DNA of 64,000 nt, from contig CM060890.1 in NCBI GenBank assembly GCA_030762935.1, positions 154,104,129 through 154,168,128 on the forward strand. Reading direction: 5' to 3'. This document shows, one piece after another, positions 60,421-64,000 of the stretch; the first letter of the stretch is position 1, and every line of letters starts with the position of its first letter. A program made the position numbers and the translations under genes. The notes under the pieces are model-generated. The model ran no database searches. It saw nothing but the letters and a program-made list of their open reading frames with translations, and was not told where the DNA came from. Source of the DNA: Hymenopus coronatus. Taxonomy: Eukaryota > Arthropoda > Insecta > Mantodea > Hymenopodidae.

Positions 60421-60719
60421 TCCTTGATCAGTTTGGCTTTAAAACACCTTTTTGTTTATAATTCTAAAGCTTGTTACCAGTTTTTTGTTGTTGTTTGAAT
60501 TGCGAGTATAATAAACTCGAACGTGAAGACACAAATGACTGGGTATATTGTCGCATGTGTCATTGGCGAGAGTTTAATTTATTATGTTTTAGTAATTACG
60601 AATTAATTAATCTGAATTAATTGGGATTTGAGCTTACAGATTCTTAGGAAAATACAAGCTTTGTTATAAGCTGATGAAATAACAGGATGGAAGCGACTAG
60701 CCTCTTCCGATGGCACTCC
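60421..60719. other. AT-rich spacer, possibly decayed LINE
   Basis: Continues in the direction of the LINE 5' part, but no conserved residues could be read. Confidence 0.35.
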
Positions 60720-61050
60720 CAGTGGACTTTTGATGCCACCAACTTCCGTTCGGTTTACGTGCACATTCGCACTTTGACGTCACACAGGATATTCTAGAAC
60801 ATTTAAGCATTCGGTGCTGATTGGCTAAGTCTACCCACTATCAGGGCGTTGGTTCTTCATATTAGGAGAACGGCCACCATGTCGGAATGCCCTTCCGGGG
60901 ACGCCACTAAATCTATTTAAGGGACGGCAAACACGTCCTCCGGGGCTATTGTCTTTGACAATATGTATCCTCACATACCCGAGGGCGACAATGCAGACAC
61001 AGCACTGCTAACACGAGCTCTTTCCTCCTCTCGGAGGATTGTATTTCATG
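60720..61050 (+). promoter_or_regulatory. Promoter-like GC-richer patch
   Basis: It contains a perfect CRE palindrome TGACGTCA (60775-60782), a heat-shock-type TTCTAGAA (60792-60799), ATTGG (60820-60824) and a TATA-like CTATTTAAGG near 60913. GCCACCATGT gives an excellent start context near 60876 but only a 13-codon frame. It ends at an R1 insertion. It could be the promoter of a lost gene or an LTR-like fragment; no repeat copy is seen in this window. Confidence 0.3.
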
Positions 61051-61935
61051 GTACTCCTTTTTACTTTCTCTATAGGCACTATGTACATAGTGTATAGAGA
61101 ATGTACTGCACTCCACCAAAAAATTCGATAGCGAGATTTCACCGGAAATATATGTTTTAGGGTACCCTTTATCTAAAAAAAGAATTTTCGGAAAAAGGTC
61201 CGTGTGTGTCCGTGTGTCTGTGAACACGATAACTCAAAAACGAAAAGTAGGTAAAATACCAAACTTGGTATTTAAGGTTAGTATCTTCCAGGGATGCGAC
61301 ACGAAGATTTTGAGAAAAATGCCCCAACCCCCAACTACCCTTTACATGGAACTTTTTTCGAAAATTTTGATTTTCTCAAAAATGGCTCTAACGATCTTGA
61401 TTAACACTTAATATATTAAAGATATTTACCTAACAAATAAAATGTATATCTTCAATTTTCTGGGAATAGCCTCTGAAGAGAGTTTATTCTGGATGAATTT
61501 TACTAAATTTTGAATAACTGCTAAGCCGTAAGAGATGGACAAAAAGCTACTACACAAAAAATGTAGAGCACAATAAAACACACAATTTATGTTATATACA
61601 TTTTTTTCGTGGAGTTCGTCGTTTTTTGTGACATTCCTTATTTTTGGTTTCTGCTATGAAAAACGTATACATTTCTCATACAGAATTTGTCAACTGCTGT
61701 CCATACAAACAAAGGAGCTTCAGTGACATAGCAACCATCTTTTGATTATCACTTTAATCTATGGTACTCCCTTATTTCACCTCTACTTACAAGGAAGCAA
61801 GTAATATGGCTATTTCTGCTAATGTTTTACTGATTAGCATGAAGTTAATAGAAGTATGAGCTTTTTAAGAATAATTTGTTGCAGGGATATAGAGAAAGTC
61901 ATGTGAATGGTACACATCAGATTTTTATAAAATAT
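61051..61935 (+). repeat. Near-full-length R1 copy
   Basis: The best complete example: 5' hairpin TTTACTTTCTCTATAGGCAC / GTACATAGTGTATAGAGAAT, then ACCAAAAAATTCGATAGCG, CCGTGTGTGTCCG, CCAAACTTGGTATTTAAGG, ACTACCCTTTACATGGAAC, ATTTTCTGGGAATAGCCTC, TTCTGGATGAATTTTAC, CAACCATC. The 3' hairpin GTCATGTGAATGGTACACAT ends at about 61917. About 0.87 kb. Confidence 0.9.
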
Positions 61936-62661
61936 AATGGCAGTTCTTGACTACCTTCTACATATTCTAGACATTATTCTAAAACTGCAAAGATTCAATT
62001 TATTTTGTGTGGTAAGTTGAACACAGATTTCATAGTAGACAGCAATCAAAAGCTGAAATTTCTTCACTATTAAGATCACACAATCTTAGTCAATTTTGCA
62101 ACTGGAATTTAAAATAATTCCAAAACCAATCATTGAAACGAGTTGCCTGCTTTGATTTTAGCGACATATTTACATTATAAACTTAATAAAATGATTTATA
62201 TCCCTGAGAGTATTTAACTAATATGAATGGGATTTGGTATACATATTAACTAAACAGCAATACTCGGTGAAACTTTCAAAAGAATCCATACAAAAATGAA
62301 ACGTGGAAAAGTCATTTCCCTGTTCATGTCCCTTAAATAGCCTGTATAACATAGTATTAGCGTTGTATGTATTCCAGTAGCTTATTTTTCCAGTAATTTC
62401 CTTTCATTCGTGGTCTTACGATAAATATGTTGGAAGAATAAACAAATAACTAAAGGTACAGGATATTTAGCGAGGTTCCGTAAGACAAGCAACTTAATGG
62501 GGGCTAACTATTGTGCAGTCTGCCCTATGTTTACGATTACACTGCGAAAACAAGCGAAAAGGAGCTTCTCAAGTTACTTGGAGTACTTCCGATAACGGGG
62601 CCAGACGCGCGGCTTTGTTGCTGATTACGAGCCTTGTTCACGTATCTCTTGGCATTGAGAA
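61936..62661. other. AT-rich spacer, no gene seen
   Basis: No frame or repeat recognised. A slightly GC-richer stretch starts near 62560. Confidence 0.5.
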
Positions 62662-62931
62662 CTACATTTTCATTTCACAAAGGACATGAGCAACATCTAC
62701 ATCTTGTTTCGGAAACACTGCGAACTGAGCAAGAGAAAGACATTTTACATTCTTGAGAACACGAGCACCCCCTTCCCTAAATATTACTTCAATTCCCTTC
62801 TGTGAATCCCTATAGTAAAACAGGGCAACAGTGTTGTGCAGCTTCAGAACGTTTAAAGCTATCGGTAACAGCGAGTGCTCTTGCCTGTTGCTGCGCTCTA
62901 GCGGACACTTACTCAAACATGTTACGCGCAC
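62662..62931 (-). CDS. Unrecognised 89-codon frame
   Basis: An intact frame starts MRVTCLSKCPLERSN and contains ALNVLKLHNTVALFYYRD and KCLSLAQFAVFPKQDVD. It is less AT-rich than its surroundings. There is no family I recognise and no signal peptide. It might be a single exon or a fragment of an element; a TTGCCCTGTTTTACTATAG-like junction is not a clear splice site. Confidence 0.2.
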   Translation of the reverse strand: MRVTCLSKCPLERSNRQEHSLLPIALNVLKLHNTVALFYYRDSQKGIEVIFREGGARVLKNVKCLSLAQFAVFPKQDVDVAHVLCEMKM

Positions 62932-63006
62932 GGCAGTGTATTAATGTCCCGAAGTAGTAGACTGTTCACATTTATTTAGAAAAGCTCTCCAAGAAAAAGA
63001 ATACTG

Positions 63007-63228
63007 TTGGATTTAAGAACACACATACAAACTGTGCTCCTGCCTTCAAGTTTTTCGTGTTTTCGAACAGTTGGCAGCACTGCTTGCATTGCGGCAGCAA
63101 AGCGAGATACCTACGCCATAATACTAAACGATGAAGTGCCACAAAGAGTTCATTTTCTAAAGGAAACTCTCACAAATGATTCTGGCAGTCCTGATTATAT
63201 ACCGATATGCTACACAAGACCAAATTAA
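63007..63228 (+). CDS. Unrecognised 73-codon frame
   Basis: ATG-to-TAA frame with KRDTYAIILNDEVPQRVHFL, of normal composition and not a simple repeat. It faces away from the frame at 62931, 75 bp apart. No family recognised; a chance frame is the more likely explanation. Confidence 0.15.
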   Translation: MDLRTHIQTVLLPSSFSCFRTVGSTACIAAAKRDTYAIILNDEVPQRVHFLKETLTNDSGSPDYIPICYTRPN

Positions 63229-63249
63229 TCGGACCAACGGAAACAAGAA

Positions 63250-63369
63250 AATGAATATCTCCCTCCTCAAAACATCACTTTATGTGCAGCACTTTTCGAA
63301 AATATTGATATTCAGAAAGATGGCTTGAGGACTTTAATTAAAATTCCATTATATATTTTCAAGAAAAAA

Positions 63370-63415
<46 letters not shown>

Positions 63416-63925
63416 CTCTCGTGTTGAAATTTCTGGGAATTGCCTTTGAGGCCCTCTTCACGTTGGTTTACTTCTGTCACCATAAGAGGTGGACAAAATC
63501 TTTAAAGCACAAATATCTCCAATACATGTGGTTTTGTGGAAATTTCGGATAAACTCCTTGTTATTATTTTAAATTATCCTAACTTATTTTCCTCAAATTG
63601 GAAGTCGTTATCGATTTGTTTCTCTTGGTGAAGCAAAATGGGCAGCTTTTCAGGACAATCTCATAGCAACTGCCTCTTACAAGATTTGAGTATCGCTTTA
63701 GCCTTGTACATTCAACGGAATATGCAATAAAACTTATTTCTAGTAATCGTTATCTACAAGAGCATGACTTTGATAGAATGGGTTTGTATAGGTAGCGAGT
63801 CACAAGGTCTTTGTCTTGCTATAAATATCCGCAACAAACAGTTTTAAATAGTTAATACTAGGTTGTTTTTTTCTGTCGCCGATATTATTAAACGGCAAGT
63901 CGATGTAACTGTTGGTTAGAATTAC
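63250..63925 (+). repeat. Diverged R1-related element, right edge
   Basis: Landmarks: ACTTTATGTGCAGCACTTTT, CTTTAATTAAAATTCC, AATTTCTGGGAATTGCC, AAGAGGTGGACAAAATC, CTCCTTGTTATTATTTTAAA, TCTCATAGCAACTGCC. The 3' extension with GGTAGCGAGTCA and TCGATGTAACTGTTGG matches 15960-16085. Confidence 0.7.
63370..63421. repeat. (CT)n microsatellite
   Basis: About 25 CT units with one CG interruption. Confidence 0.95.
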
Positions 63926-63939
63926 GTGTTTGAGGATTT

Positions 63940-64000
63940 TTTTTTTTAATTTCTTTAAACGCATTATGAACAATGTATAGAGAAAGTATTGTAATGCACC
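63940..64000 (+). repeat. Start of another R1 copy
   Basis: AATTTCTTTAAACGCATTAT / GAACAATGTATAGAGAAAG, then ATTGTAATGCACC; it runs off the window. Confidence 0.75.

Noticed and set aside
61051..61935. R1 as a Helitron
   Set aside because: A hairpin near the 3' end fits, but I see no TC start, no CTRR end and no insertion between A and T that could be confirmed, so the class is left open.

Overview
This is a eukaryotic nuclear window, most likely from an arthropod with a large, repeat-rich genome. The evidence is AT-rich DNA, long microsatellites, several tRNA-derived SINEs, hAT DNA transposons with 8-bp target duplications, and a decayed jockey-type LINE. The GC-rich SINE at 38.3 kb has a body that recalls SINEs of polyneopteran insects; this is recognition from memory, not a search. 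No intact conventional host protein gene could be supported.

Layout. 1-14.5 kb: a 69-bp satellite whose right half is organised into about 1.62- and 1.90-kb higher-order repeats, broken by one SINE. 14.5-25.4 kb: AT-rich spacer, a 104-bp minisatellite, and head-to-tail copies of a dispersed element of about 0.85 kb, called R1 here. One R1 copy carries a 4-kb array of 54-bp monomers derived from R1 itself. 24.4-33.8 kb and 38.6-49.9 kb: two copies of a large segmental duplication. Each holds a promoter-like block with a consensus splice donor, a CpG-rich 62-bp satellite, a hAT dimerisation-domain remnant, inverted R1 copies and two tRNA-derived SINEs. Between the copies lie a hAT element (33.8-36.4 kb), AT-rich spacer and a SINE. 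49.9-54.6 kb: two further hAT elements with exact 8-bp target duplications. 54.6-57.1 kb: a 105-bp array and a compound array with CA tracts. 57.6-60.4 kb: a minus-strand LINE remnant interrupted by R1. 60.4-64 kb: a promoter-like patch, two unrecognised short ORFs and more R1.

Most long open frames come from tandem periods that are multiples of three (69, 54 and 105 bp) and are not treated as genes. Real protein-coding ancestry is limited to transposases and a reverse transcriptase, all broken. The most informative content is structural: a satellite born inside a transposon, a repeat family with hairpins at both ends that forms chains, a higher-order satellite whose amplification order can be read, and a duplication whose two copies preserve opposite ends of one insertion.
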